Part shown: positions 47,713-59,220 of the stretch, piece by piece | Position numbering within the stretch: position 1 is the stretch's first letter | Layout: every line of letters starts with the position of its first letter | Assembly (NCBI GenBank): GCA_015680685.1 | Contig: MNCI01014438.1 | Location: 1,162,891 to 1,226,890, forward strand | DNA from: Gnetum montanum | Taxonomy: Eukaryota > Streptophyta > Gnetopsida > Gnetales > Gnetaceae | Reading direction: 5' to 3' | DNA length: 64,000 bases | The notes under the pieces: model-generated | The model's database searches: none | Seen by the model: the letters and a program-made list of their open reading frames with translations, nothing else | What the model was told of the DNA's origin: nothing | Program-made: the position numbers and the translations under genes

Positions 47713-48643
47713 ATGGAAGAGGACAAGGGGGATAAACAACCCAACCGAGAGAAGGACCTCCTCGACACATTTACGCAAGTAAAAAAGGCTCTCAAGCAAA
47801 AGAACACAACGCTGAGCCTTTACAACCTGCTTATGACATCTCGGGAACACTGTGAGGCTATGGTACGCATGCTGATGTCCATATCAATGGATGACAGCTT
47901 ACCAGTGGAAGAGGAAGCGATAGATGCTGTCATGTTTCCTTCTGAAGCTGAGCAACCCAGGCCTACCTCGCTGACCTTCCATGATGAGTCTATTAAAGAC
48001 GATCTGGAGAAAGGTCAAGTGACAATTTAACCTATGTTCATCACCATCCGGGTCGGTCAATACCGGATCCGGAGAGTGCACATAGACGATGGCGCAGCTA
48101 CCAACGTCATACCCTATTCCATATTGGATAGGTTGGGTCTGGTCGACCAGATCACTCCCACGATGACGGCTTGCGTAAAATCGTTTAACGGGGCACGGTT
48201 TCAAGTCAAGGGGACGGTGCGTATTGAGTTGTGGAGGGGGATCAGTTCCCAACAGAGGCCACTTTCTTAGTCGTCGAGGAGATGCCAGGGTTCAACCTGA
48301 TCTTAGGGAGGTCATGGTTAGCCCAGCTGAGGGCGGTTTCGTCACCAATACACCAGGAGATACACCTACCCTATGCCGGAGGGGAGGTTGTGATACACGG
48401 TGATGAAATCACCCCCACGACTGTCAATAACATTGAAGAAGAACGAGGTTCGGAGATAGAAATGACTGATGATCAGACCCATCTCCAAATCCCTCAACAA
48501 ACTAACAGCAATGATGATGGTCTAGCTTGGGCCGACTTGCCATTTCCGGATGGCAGCGTAGAGGACTCAAATCATAAGTCCCCTCGCCCTTATGCAACAC
48601 TCAACATAAAGGCCATTAAGAGACAATTACATATTAATGGTTG
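47713..48643 (+). pseudogene. PR: Aspartic protease of copy C (one frameshift)
   Basis: Helical lead segment (TFTQVKKALKQKNTTLSLYN), then the retropepsin core. The active-site region is HIDDGAATNVIPYS (about 48079-48120), a D-D-G variant of D-S/T-G. A one-base loss near 48232 shifts the frame; homology resumes with GDQFPTEATFLVVEE, and ILGRSWLAQLR is at about 48300-48333. There is a TAA at 48028-48030. The frame ends at TGA 48641-48643 after KRQLHING. Past this point no sense coding is seen until 53995, so pol expression would need removal of the spacer as an intron, as in Ogre. Confidence 0.8.
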
Positions 48644-48799
48644 AATGATGGTCTTTGTGTACGTTATCATGTTTTGGCAAGTTATCATGGCTTGTACTTA
48701 GCCATTTCTTTTGTTTCATACATTTTCATGCTACATTTTCTTTCGGAGTTTACGCTTGTCATTTATTATGCTATTCGGTTTACTGTACTCATACTATTT

Positions 48800-49235
48800 A
48801 CGCTTTCTATATCACGCAGTTACCCGATGGCCTGCAACGGTCTTAAACTAGTTACACAGAATTGTATACCATTATCATTTACGCGTATTACGCCATGGCC
48901 CGCAACGGCCTTAAACTAGTTACACAGGATTGCGTATTGATACTATTTATGCTTTCTATATCACGCAGTGGGCCCGCAATGGCCTTAAACTAACCGTGGC
49001 CTACAACGGCCTTAAACTAGTTACACAGGATTGCGTATTGATACTATTTACACTTTCTATATCATGCAGTGGGCCCACAATGGCCTTAAACTAGCCGTGG
49101 CCCGCAACAGCCTTAAACTAGTTATATAGGATCATGTATTAATACTATTTACGCTTTCTATATCACGCAGTCGGCCTGCAATTACCTTAAACTAGTCGCT
49201 AGTTTATGCAGAATCATATGACGGCCCGCGATGGC
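48800..49235 (+). repeat. Tandem repeats with CGGCCTTAAACTAGTTA core, copy C
   Basis: Units of about 30 bp and about 95-125 bp. Each long unit joins CTTTCTATATCACGCAG to one or two copies of a GGCCTTAAACTA core and a stretch with TTTACGC. Same location as the arrays in A and B. Confidence 0.75.
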
Positions 49236-49440
49236 CTTAAACTAGCCATTACATTCTATCATTATAGCTTAGGAAAAATCCTTAATAATTACGTTCACGC
49301 TGTGCAGATGAAAGCATAAAAGTCAAAAAAGATAAAATAATTGACATTTCAAACATCCACCAAGTCTTATAAAGCGTCTTTTTAGTCATTCATAAAACAA
49401 TACTTCACTTCACATCAATAAGATGATGCGTAAACCACAA

Positions 49441-52400
49441 TTACGCATTTCCTCTACTGCCACTGTCACTAGTATCTCTTAAGTCTGGATCCAGCCCTAA
49501 TGGATCGTCCTCCAGCGGGCCGTCGTTTCTGGGAATTATTTTTTCACGAAGAATTTCCTCTTCATGAGGTCCTCGTTCTGGCACTGGCTCCATGGGAGGA
49601 CGCTCTTCATCGCTGCGTTCTTCCTCTTCCTCTGCTTCTGCTTCTCCCTCTGCATCTGCTGCTTCCTCTACTGACTCCTCAGCTGGCTCATCTTCTCTTT
49701 CCTCTTCTGGTACCTACATACAAAAGAAGAAAAGATATTAGCAAGGTAAGCCTTGATAAAACAATCAGAGAATTTAGATTTAGTCATGCAGAAACTCACT
49801 TGCGATGTCCCTGCTTCCGCAGCAAAGGGAAGCTTGTCCAGGCCAGCCCACAGGCGCTTTATAATCTCTTCCTCCGTTAGATCTGGCCACACATCCTCTC
49901 CCAAGGTAGCTCCAGCCTTCACTTTCCCTTTCTCCATGCTAGTCCAGTGAGGCAGATCAAGGAAGAATGTAGGGACTGTTCTCTGGCCCCCAGGGAGAGT
50001 CATCTCCCTTTCCAGAGACACACTTACAGTCACCTGCTCTTCAAACTTCTGGAAGGCTTCGGAAGCTCCGATGACGTCTAGGAAAACTTTCAGAGACCGA
50101 GCCTTGATGGCAGAATCGTGATAAAGTTTGCGATAAGCGATGCTTTCTTGCTTATACAGATGTTTGTGGTCCTTTTCCTTCTACCCTCACTCTTGCATGC
50201 TTGCACAATAGTCCCTCCAATCCTAGCTTTTCTGAGCTAGGAGCTCTATCTGCATCCGTTGCTCTACCAACGCCCGACTGGTCTGTACGTTGTTTTTGAT
50301 GGCGGTCCAATAACGGGAGTAGTCGACAACAGCGGTACACCAGTCTTCATCCTCCATCGCCCACGCCTATAAGAAGTTGCACCGTGATCTTAGGTCTCCG
50401 ACCTCTTTAGTCAAAGACTCAACCCTCTGTTCTGCTCTCTGCAGCCATTTCCAGAGGCTCTCATTGATACCTTTAATCTCCCATAAGGAGGAGGTCGAGC
50501 ATAACGCACATTTACGCATTTCCTCATAAATGTGGTGTGACATGGCTGCCCCATCAGATGGAGGCTCCACTGTGTCCAAATCAATGGGCTCTGTGGGATC
50601 CCATCGGAGGCGAGCTCCTAATAGAAACAATCATCAATATTGGTGACACATTACCACTATGTAATATCACAACCTTACACCAACCATAACGTACCAGCTC
50701 CAGGTTCGACGCACTCTAGGTGCTCGATCATGTCACTGACAACGCCTTCCATGAAGGCAAATTTGTTAGGGAAGTCTCTCCACGCTCTGCTCACAGTGAC
50801 AGATGTGGATACATCCTCTTCTCCTGTAGCGTAATCCAGTTAGAAACTTCATCTATTAAAAAAATCCTGAAAACTTGCTAACACACTCATTACCTCTACC
50901 GGTGACAGTGGCGACTTCGCCAATATTTTCTGCCTCCTTTTCCTCTTCACGCACTTGAGTCTGTGCGTTGCTGGTTCCAGTGGCTGGGGCCTCCTCATGC
51001 ACCAGGTTCTGTGCATGGCTTCCGCTCACAGCTGGAACCTCTTCCTTCAAAACTGAGGCCCCTACCCCACGACTTAGTACTACTGCCCCTGTCTCAGGGG
51101 TCAGCTCCTCTGCAATTTTCACTGGTCATATCACAATACCTTAGTATATCATTCCAAACCATCTAAATGAACATTGTGTAATACAGTTTCTTCATGCTTA
51201 CTAGGCGGAGGCTTACTCCGTTGAACTTTGATCGCCACAGTTTGGCTTGCGCCATTCCCAGGCTCGGCAGAAGCCTCGGTTATACGAAGCCTCTTACTCC
51301 GAGCTGCAGGTTCCACGATTTCCTCCACTAGACCTTTTCCCCATGAGGCATCACTAGTGTAAGTAGGCATTATCCCGCCTATACTATCGGGGCCTCGCAG
51401 CCGAGATGTTGCCAACCCCTTGGTCATTATAGACAGTGACTCCTCGATCCCCTCCGACAGATCCTGCCCATGGGTAGTGTTGAGGATATGGGTAATCCAG
51501 GGTTTGGACAGCTGATCTTGGTCTTGCTGCACCCAGACCCCATTCCTTTGGACGACCAGGAACTCAGCAAATCACCGAAGGCAAGCTATGAAGAAGGCGT
51601 AATGCACATTAAAATGAGACTCAAGCTTCTTGCGAAGCTTGATCATCTCGTTGCACAGCCCCTTAGCAAAATAGCTTGCCCAATTGAACTGGGTCCCCTC
51701 TTCCAGAACCTCCTGCATAATACAGGTCTGTTCTATAGAAAAGAACTTCCCTTGCAAGAGAGTTTTGGGGAAGGTCCGGGCCCAGAAAAAGGGATAAATT
51801 GTCTTGGCAATGCCCATCTAGAATCTTTCACAAGGAAACCCTTTAGCCTCCTTCGGGACCCTTACCCACCCCTCCAGCCACTACTAGAAGTTGAGGCTCC
51901 TCTTCGCCTTCTCACTTACGGGAAGGCCATTCGAAGGGACGCCAAATAGGTCTGCGAAGTGCTGAGCGTCAATGTTAAAGCTTACACGTACCTAATGTAC
52001 GCGCGTGCAAAAATGCTCTACCTTTTCATTGAAGGAGTTGACCAGGGTCAGCATTTCATTGGAGGGGACATCAGGAGTTGCAGCTAAAAATAGATGCATT
52101 AGACCCGCTACTCGGATCTTGGTGGTCACCGCAACTGGGGCCGCCGAGTGGCCGAGCCAGCGCTGTGCGTCCTTGATGTCCCCATAGCGGAAGAGGACGG
52201 TGCTCGCCTCGCGGCTAGAAATCATAAGGGTAATCTCCCGGGATTCCCTGACTAAACAGCATAAAACACAAGTCAAAATAAAACACTATTATGCAACGCT
52301 CACAATTTACAACTATACTACGTAATAATCGACTATACAACAGCCATACCAGGTCCAAATGGCAAGGGAAATGGCGGAAGGTTCCTCTGCATGTCCTCAA

Positions 52401-53576
52401 CGGTAAGGGGCGGATCTAAGGTCCAGTCATTGTGCAGCCACTCGAGTGTCTGGCAATTCTCAAAAGCCTTAGCATAGTGGGTGGGGTACTCACGCATGTC
52501 AAAGCCAATCTTCCCTATAACACTAGCGCACACGTTGCTAGTTGAAGTAAATGCCATTATTGCCGTTTCAGCCCATGATAACGTATCTCCATTTCCAACT
52601 AACCTGTTTTCATGAATAAAAAACCTATACCATACCATACAGGCTTATCTTACATTTTCCACATAGGCTTATCTTATACTTCACATCGATGACAGATATA
52701 TAACAAAAAATACAGTTAACAAAATTTGCTTACCCGCCTGCGTAGTACACTGTGCCTTATGGGTTCTGGAAATAGGTCGAGACATGGCGAGCCACGAATA
52801 GTGTGTTATATGCATGATAACAACTAAACTGGGCCATTTCCCAGATCCATTTTAAGCACCTCAAGCCTCGGGTGCTAAGTTCTCGGTCCTCGGGATGACC
52901 CGTATCAATGGCCCCGTCTGTCAAGAAGGCCAGAATCCCTTGTGCAGAACCCGCCAGCAGGTGCTCTAAAATGGCATCGGCGATATCGCTGGACAAATTA
53001 GACCACACAATGATGCTATCTATAGTTGCACAGTAAAAACTACAGAAACTCCAGCGCACCCCGTCGAAATGATATGGCCTTCCCTTGCAACTGTGTTTGT
53101 GGAGGAGGGACATTAGGAATGATAGGGTTTATACAACATAAAACCCCGACAATATCCAAGACAATCAGAATAGGCTTTAGCGTAATGCTGTACAGAAAAC
53201 CCGAAACATAAATCAATGCCTAGATTTACATTTGTATCGTTAATACAGGAAACCTACAAACTACGCCTAATTATCCAGTCCGAAATCGCCCAAACCCTTC
53301 CAACAACGCAAGGTTCGTCCCTGACAATGGCGGTAGATGCAACCCCATCAAACCCTCACATTAACCTGCGGTCCATAATTTGCAATCCACATTCACGCAA
53401 AAGATACTACGAAAAATAGACATTAAAACAATCATAAGCATGTAAGGAATGACCTACCGGTTCAAAGGCGTAGGGTCACGAACATCGACCACCGCCTGCG
53501 AAACGCGCTCCAGATTTTCTTGCATCTCATCGATTTTGGCCAATTTTGCATTCTTCCTTTTGATTTTTGGTGCCAT
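49441..53576 (-). pseudogene. Antisense gene of copy C: 8 exons, FCP1-like domain, unknown domain, helical and acidic tail
   Basis: Exons on the minus strand: 53576-53458, 53187-52734, 52624-52350, 52251-51202, 51121-50894, 50823-50695, 50617-49800 and 49713-49441 (TAA). All seven introns are GT...AG (donors such as GTAAGC, GTATGG, GTGAGT) and phases match. Summed exons give about 1,114 codons after one extra base in exon 2 is allowed for. Exon 1 is basic (MAPKIKRKNAKLAKIDEM). Exons 2-3 resemble the FCP1/NIF HAD domain: ILIVLDIVGVLC, IIVWSNLSSDIADAI, LKWIWEMA, YNTLFVARHVSTYFQNP, then NGDTLSWAETAIMAF and SNVCASVI. Motif I lacks the second Asp and motif III has AR where the family has DD, so phosphatase activity is unlikely. 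Exon 4 is an unidentified domain (NEMLTLVNSFNEKVEHF, HFADLFGVPSNGLP). Exon 7 is helical (EQRMQIELLAQKS). Exon 8 is Glu-rich. About ten stops, mostly TAG, show decay. Confidence 0.8.
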
Positions 53577-53726
53577 TGTAACAGCTTCAGAATTTTTCAC
53601 CGTTTAACACTTGCAAATCTTCGCAAAACCACACACTCTAATCTTCTGCTCCTTCTTCTCTCGCTCAGCAACAATTACGAATTCAAATTCACAACCGCCA
53701 ACAGCCCGTTCTCATCCAAAACTACT

Positions 53727-53736
53727 TACTTATATG
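53727..53736 (-). promoter_or_regulatory. Candidate TATA box of the antisense gene, copy C
   Basis: The minus strand reads GCATATAAGTAAG about 155 bp upstream of the ATG at 53576. A purine-rich stretch (GAGAGAAGAAGGAG) lies between it and the ATG. Position agrees with the TATA-like boxes of A and B, though the sequence differs. Confidence 0.4.
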
Positions 53737-53994
53737 CGAGGATCACCGACTTGATATCCGATTTCAGCAGGACTTCCCTAAAACGGAACTCGAAAATCAA
53801 GATATTAATGCGGCTGATATCGCATGCGTCACTATCTGAAATGACGTTAAACTATCACATCTTATCGCCTCGTAATTGGGTAGAATTGATTACCGCCTGT
53901 TTACAATTTCAAACTTTAATTGACTTTCCACGTTTGACAACACTACGTCATCTTTCTCCTGATCATTTATGCACTTTGCGATTTCGCATGACAG

Positions 53995-56900
53995 ACGGCA
54001 AATGGATGCAACATTTTCAGCACCTCTAACTTTGACAGGCCCATACAAGAAGGTAGTTAGGCAATTCGACTCCACGCTAGTAGACATTAACCCTCGTTTA
54101 GAAGACGTAACCATAGCCGCGTCGGAGACGTCCCCAGAATGGCCAGAATAGTCGACGTGCATGCTAGACCTGGAGGCCGGGGACATAACCGAAGATCCCC
54201 TTAATGAGGTCTCTATTGTTACACATAGGGGTGAAGCCAAAACGCTTAAATTCAGTTCTTTATTAGACCAGAAAACACACGATTCCATAAAGCAGGTCCT
54301 GCAAGACAACATTACCGTCTTTGCATGGTCATACGAGGATATGCCTGGATTGGATCCCAGGCTAATCCAACATAACATTATCTTAGACCCGCAGATTAAA
54401 GAAGTTGGGAAAAAGGTATGGAAAATCAAGCCAGAGATCGCGCTAGCTGTGCGTGATGAAATCACCAAACTATATCACGCTGGTTTCATTCGTGCGGTTG
54501 ATTACTCGGATTGGGTATCTAACATTGTAGTCGTCCCAAAGAAGACCAGAAGCATACGCATCTGCATAGACTTTCGAGATTTAAACAAGGCTACAATCAA
54601 AGATAACTTCCCGCTTCTGAATATCGATCAACTAGTCGATACAATAGCTAGGCATGCACTTCTGTCCTTTATGGATGGCTTTTCGGGCTATAATCAGATC
54701 CGCATCAACCCAAAACATCAATTGGCAACAACGTTCATGACACCCTGGGGTACTTTCTATTATACCATAATGCCTTTTGGTCTAAAGAATGCCGGAGCAA
54801 CGTATCAACGAGCTATGACATACATCTTTAGTGATTACCTCTTAGGGAGACTGAAGGATTATGTAGATGATATAGCTGTGAAGTCTTTAAAGTCTGAGGA
54901 TGATTCAAAAGACCTGGAATTAGTCCTTAAAAGATGCTCCAAATACGAGCTCCGGCTTAACCCAAAAAAGTGCGTATTCGGAGTCAAAACCAGACGCATG
55001 CTGGGGTTTGTGGTGTCAGAAACTGGCATACGAGTTGACCCTAATAAGGTCAAAGCCATTGTTGAGATAACGCCTCCTACAGACCTCAAGCAATTACGTG
55101 GGTTATAGGGACGCTTACAGTTCATACACTGATTCATCTCGAGATTAACCGAAAAGCTACACCCTATGCAGCACTTGCTGAAAAAGGGGTTTAATTTCGA
55201 ATGGACCGACGATTGCCAATGTGCATTTGAAAGCTTAAAACAAGAACTGCAACATTTGCCGATGGTTTTCCCACCACAAAGGGACTTACCATTTTACATT
55301 TACCTCACGACTTCGGACATAGTGTTAGCAGCATTACTTTGTCAGAGGGATGATGGGTCGGAAGTGCCCATCTACTACTTGAGTCATGCTCTATGTGCGT
55401 ACGAAATAAGGTATAATGACGTAGAGCGTAACTACCTAGCATTAGTTTTTATGCTTAAAAAGTGTAGGCATTATCTTTTTCGTAGCAAGGTCAACATCAT
55501 TTGTAAAAACAAAATTCTTAGGGCCATTACGCACAACCTATACGAGAGTCGTAAAATAGCTCGCTGGAAGGCTATCATGGCAGAATTCGATCTACATTAT
55601 ATTGGCCAATCTTCTACGAAAGGCCAAGCGATAGCTGACCAGTTAGTAACGTCACCAATTAACAATCAGGCGACTATAGAACCAGAATTCCCTGATGAAC
55701 ATGTACATAGTATAAGCCCTGTCTTGACAGGCCCCGAAGCAACGTTGTATTTCGATGGAGCTTCAACCGCGAAAGGTGGCAGTGCCGCCACCGTTATTAC
55801 GCTATCACCTGAGGATGTGCGTCTTCACGCTTATCGCTTGACCTTCCCTTGTATGAACAATGTGGCAGAGTACGAGGGGCTCCTCAGGGGATTACTAATT
55901 GCCAGCGAACTCGATGTTCGACACTTGGAGATTAGGGGCGATTCGATGCTTGTCATAAATCAGATCACAAGAGTCTATGCCTGCAAGGCTATACATCTGC
56001 AGCCCTACTGCGATAAGGCTAAAGATCTTCTGAGATGATTTGCGACCATCGATGCCCAACATGTGCCACGCACTGACAACACACTGGCCGATGCACTGGC
56101 CACCCTGGCTCTGAACGTGCCTTCACATCTGCTTGACACCTACCCTGCATTGATAATAGACTGCGTAGATCCTATCATTTAGGCAGTGCAAATCTCTTCT
56201 CTTCTCGAGGAAAGCACACCTAAATGGTACGACGAAATTAAAACTTACCTTCTACAGGGCGAGCTACCGTCTGAATTGACACGCGCGTAGAAGGATGCAA
56301 TTCGCAAGCGGGCTAGGTAGTATGTCATCATGGGAGATAGTACTCTTTGTAGATGCTCTTTTGATGGTGTGCTACTTACTTGCGTCGACAAAAACCAAGC
56401 ACAGCATATAGTCAGTGAAGTTCACGAGGGACTGTGCGGCGGCCACGTAGCACCACGAGCGATTGTCCTAAAAATCCGTCGCTTAGGATACTACTAGCCA
56501 CGCATGGAAAAAGATTGCCTCATGAAGGTTAAAACTTGTGACATGTGCCAGTGTCACGCAAACCTCATCCATGTGTCACCTACAGAATTACATACAACGT
56601 AGATAACATGGGCATTTCAATGATGGGGACTGGACATTATAGGCCCCATCACGCCAAAATCTTCCATGGGTCATAGCTTCATAATTACCTCTACTGAGTA
56701 TTTTACAAAGTGGGTAGAGGCTGTTCCCCTAGGGAAGATCACATCCCAATAGATTTGCCATTTTATCCTGGACAATATAGTAACCAGATTTGGTCTCCCG
56801 ATAACTATCGTGACCAACAATGGGCTACAGTTTAGTAGCACGGAAACCAAATCCTTCTGTGATAACCTGGGCATCAGACAATCTTTTTCCTCCCCTTATT

Positions 56901-57466
56901 ACCCACAAGCGAATGGTCAAGCTGAAGCAACGAACAAAGTAATCATCAATCTGCTTAAGAAAATGCTTGACGGCAACAAAAGACGGTGGCACAAACAGAT
57001 CCTCTATGTGCTATGGGCATATCGTACTACATGTAGGAAAGCTACAGGTAATACGCCCTATAGCCTTGTTTACAGGTCTAAAGCAGTGCACCCCCTCGAG
57101 TTGCAAATTCCTTCTCTGAGAATGGTCCTCTCCATGGCTATAAATGAGGCTCAACACACCGAGTCTCGAATCATGGATTTGGATTTAGTAGAAGAGAAGA
57201 GAATACAGATGCTTGGTATGATTGAAAAGTATCAAGATAACCAGAGACAGAAGCATCGTCACAACCTTCAGCAGCGCCTGATCAAGAAAGGAGATCTAGT
57301 TCTCAAGGCCGTGCACGAACCAGTAGGCAAATTCTCGACAAACTGGGAAGGCCCTTTCTTGGTGGTTGACACGTACAACAATGGAGCATTCATGTTAGCA
57401 GATGTCAATGGCAATGAATTGCCAAATCCTATAAATCATGTGTATCTGAAGCAGTATTACATTTAG
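53995..57466 (+). pseudogene. pol: RT-RNase H-RNase H-integrase of copy C (one frame, about ten stops)
   Basis: Homology begins near a CAG at 53992-53994 and holds one frame to TAG 57464-57466. RT: RICIDFRDLNKATIKDNFPL (about 54558), FMDGFSGYNQIRI, MPFGLKNAGATYQRAM and the catalytic YVDDIAVKS (about 54860). RNase H 1 is about 55280-55640 (LTTSDIVLAALL, HYLFRSKVNII). RNase H 2, the archaeal-like extra copy of Tat elements, is about 55735-56130 (YFDGAST, NVAEYEGLL, RGDSMLVINQ, HVPRTDNTLADALA). Integrase has H..H (HEGLCGGHVA), C-x2-C (CDMCQCH), DIIGPIT, TNNG (Asp of TDNG lost) and GQAEATN. It ends with the GPF/Y-like module (NWEGPFLVV) and NHVYLKQYYI; no chromodomain. Stops include 54149, 55106, 55128 and 56036, all TAG or TGA. 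Confidence 0.88.
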
Positions 57467-57496
57467 CAGCATCTAGGGTGTTAATAGTAGGTATGG

Positions 57497-58080
57497 CAAT
57501 GAACGCCTACTACGACGCTAAACTAGCAATACACGTCCGCTACGATGCTAAACTGGCAATACACGTCCGCTACGACGCTAAACTGGCAACCATCGTCCGG
57601 TACGATGCTAAACTGGCAACCACCATCCGCTACGATGTAAAACTGGCATTCCTTGCACGCGTCTGCCACGACGCTAAACTGGCACTGACCGTCCGCTATG
57701 ACGCTAAACTGGCAAGCTATAACCGTCTGCTATGACATAAAATTGGGAATGTTTTACAGGTCTGCCAAGACGAAAAACTGGCATCTTTTGCATGCGTCCG
57801 CCACGACGCTAAAATGGCACCAGCTGTCCGCTATGACATAAAACTGGCAAAGGTAAGCAGCCGTCTGCTGAGACATAAAACCAGCACAGCTCTATCCTTG
57901 GGTCATAACATGAAACTGACATCCACAGCATGCTCTGCTGAGACCATAAATCAGACACACCACCGTCCGCTACGACATAAAACTAGCATTTCTCGGTCTT
58001 CCTGGACTTTAAACTGGGACCATGGTTTGCTGAGACTTAAAAACAACAACGACAGTCTACCAGGACTTAAAACTGGGACT
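57497..58080 (+). repeat. 3' untranslated tandem repeats, copy C
   Basis: About fifteen units of about 30 bp, consensus near GTCCGCTACGACGCTAAACTGGCA, decaying towards 58080. Same core as the arrays at 48800 and in A and B. Open frames through it are repeat translations. Confidence 0.8.
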
Positions 58081-59167
58081 TACAGACTGCTGACATGCAA
58101 ATCAAGCGAGCGTGATCATCCTTGTATAGCTGCGCGACGGACGGGATGGGATACTGGGACAATCTCAGCGTCACCAGCCCACCGGCATCCTACTGATTCC
58201 TCGGACGAGCTGAGAGGCATGCTACTGACCCCTCGGAGATGCCGTTGCTGTGCCCACTACAGCGGTGGTACGTCTGAGGGTTTAGTTTCTCCAGCCGGAG
58301 CCTCGACGAAATCCTCGTTGACAGCGACCTTAGAGACCTCCGCCGATCATCGCTATCAGACGTCAGCTTCACAAATTCATCTAGCTGGTTCCCTGCACAA
58401 CCAATTAGCTGCACTATGTCTGATGCTTTTTGGCGGCGATATGCTGGGCCGAGCGTCGAGATGGAAGATTCTGGCCTCATGCTACAGCTCCTTCTTCATG
58501 TCCTAAGCACTCTATCTTGCATCAAATGGCGCTCGTTTCGACAACCTCGCCTCTTGTTCGCACGAGCAATGGCATTTTCTGTTTTCTTCTGTGGTTGCAG
58601 GCTACTTGTTTCAAGGATGTCATTCAAAGGTGCGTTCATCTGAGCGGTGAAGAACAATAGCGTTTTGAGATGGCTGCTCAGGTTTGTCCAACCACCTAGA
58701 ACTGCATGCCTATACCTCTCATAATCCTACTCTTAGCTCTCATCCCTACCACTTGCTTCCTGTGTGCAAAAGCTACATACGCAAACATCCATCTTTCACA
58801 CTTACACTACAACCAAGCCCATAACACGATTAAGCGCTGTAGCAGAGATATCGCGGAAGTGATGCGCCATGCTCCTTTTGCAAGCATTCCTGCTATAATC
58901 GGTGATAGAGAAATCTCAGGCTGATGCGCTACGCTCGTCTGAAAGCATTCCTATTGGCATAAGTGTGCGTACGTTTCTGTGTGTTCAGTAAGCATATTCC
59001 ATACTCCTACCATCCTAACTCATTTTACATCTTCCCTGAACCTCTTTCCTACTATGTCATTCTATCTCCCATTCCCTCCAACTTTGCTCTTCCATGTTGA
59101 CAGGGCAACGCCTGAGTAGCCATGGATGGACGCTGTTCTTGCTTCTACCAATCCGGTGTTTCGTATT
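58081..59167 (+). other. 3' untranslated region of copy C
   Basis: No convincing gene. A minus-strand open frame at 58190-58480 (96 codons) has no recognisable motif. Confidence 0.5.
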
Positions 59168-59220
59168 CTTTGTCGACGTATTTCACGCTAGCCGTCTAAC
59201 CGTCAACAAAGAGGGGTCAT
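59168..59220 (+). promoter_or_regulatory. Hairpin and polypurine tract, copy C
   Basis: CTTTGTCGACG (59168-59178) and CGTCAACAAAG (59201-59211) are inverted repeats with one mismatch, followed by AAAGAGGGG and the LTR start at 59221. Copy B has a perfect 9-bp form at the same place, so the structure is conserved. The PPT primes plus-strand DNA in reverse transcription. Confidence 0.65.

Noticed and set aside
49441-53576. Independent host gene interrupted by the retroelement
   Set aside because: The same gene is at the same place in four element copies, so it travels with the element.
53995-57466. Reading the many TAG codons as a recoded amino acid
   Set aside because: TAG positions differ mostly between copies, fit CAG/TGG decay, and the host is a plant using the standard nuclear code.
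58190-58480. Minus-strand open frame of 96 codons in the 3' untranslated region of C
   Set aside because: No motif, no clear counterpart in B; kept only as a note.
57478-58506. Plus-strand open frames with repeated RYDAKLA
   Set aside because: They are the 3' untranslated tandem repeats in one frame; B has stops there.
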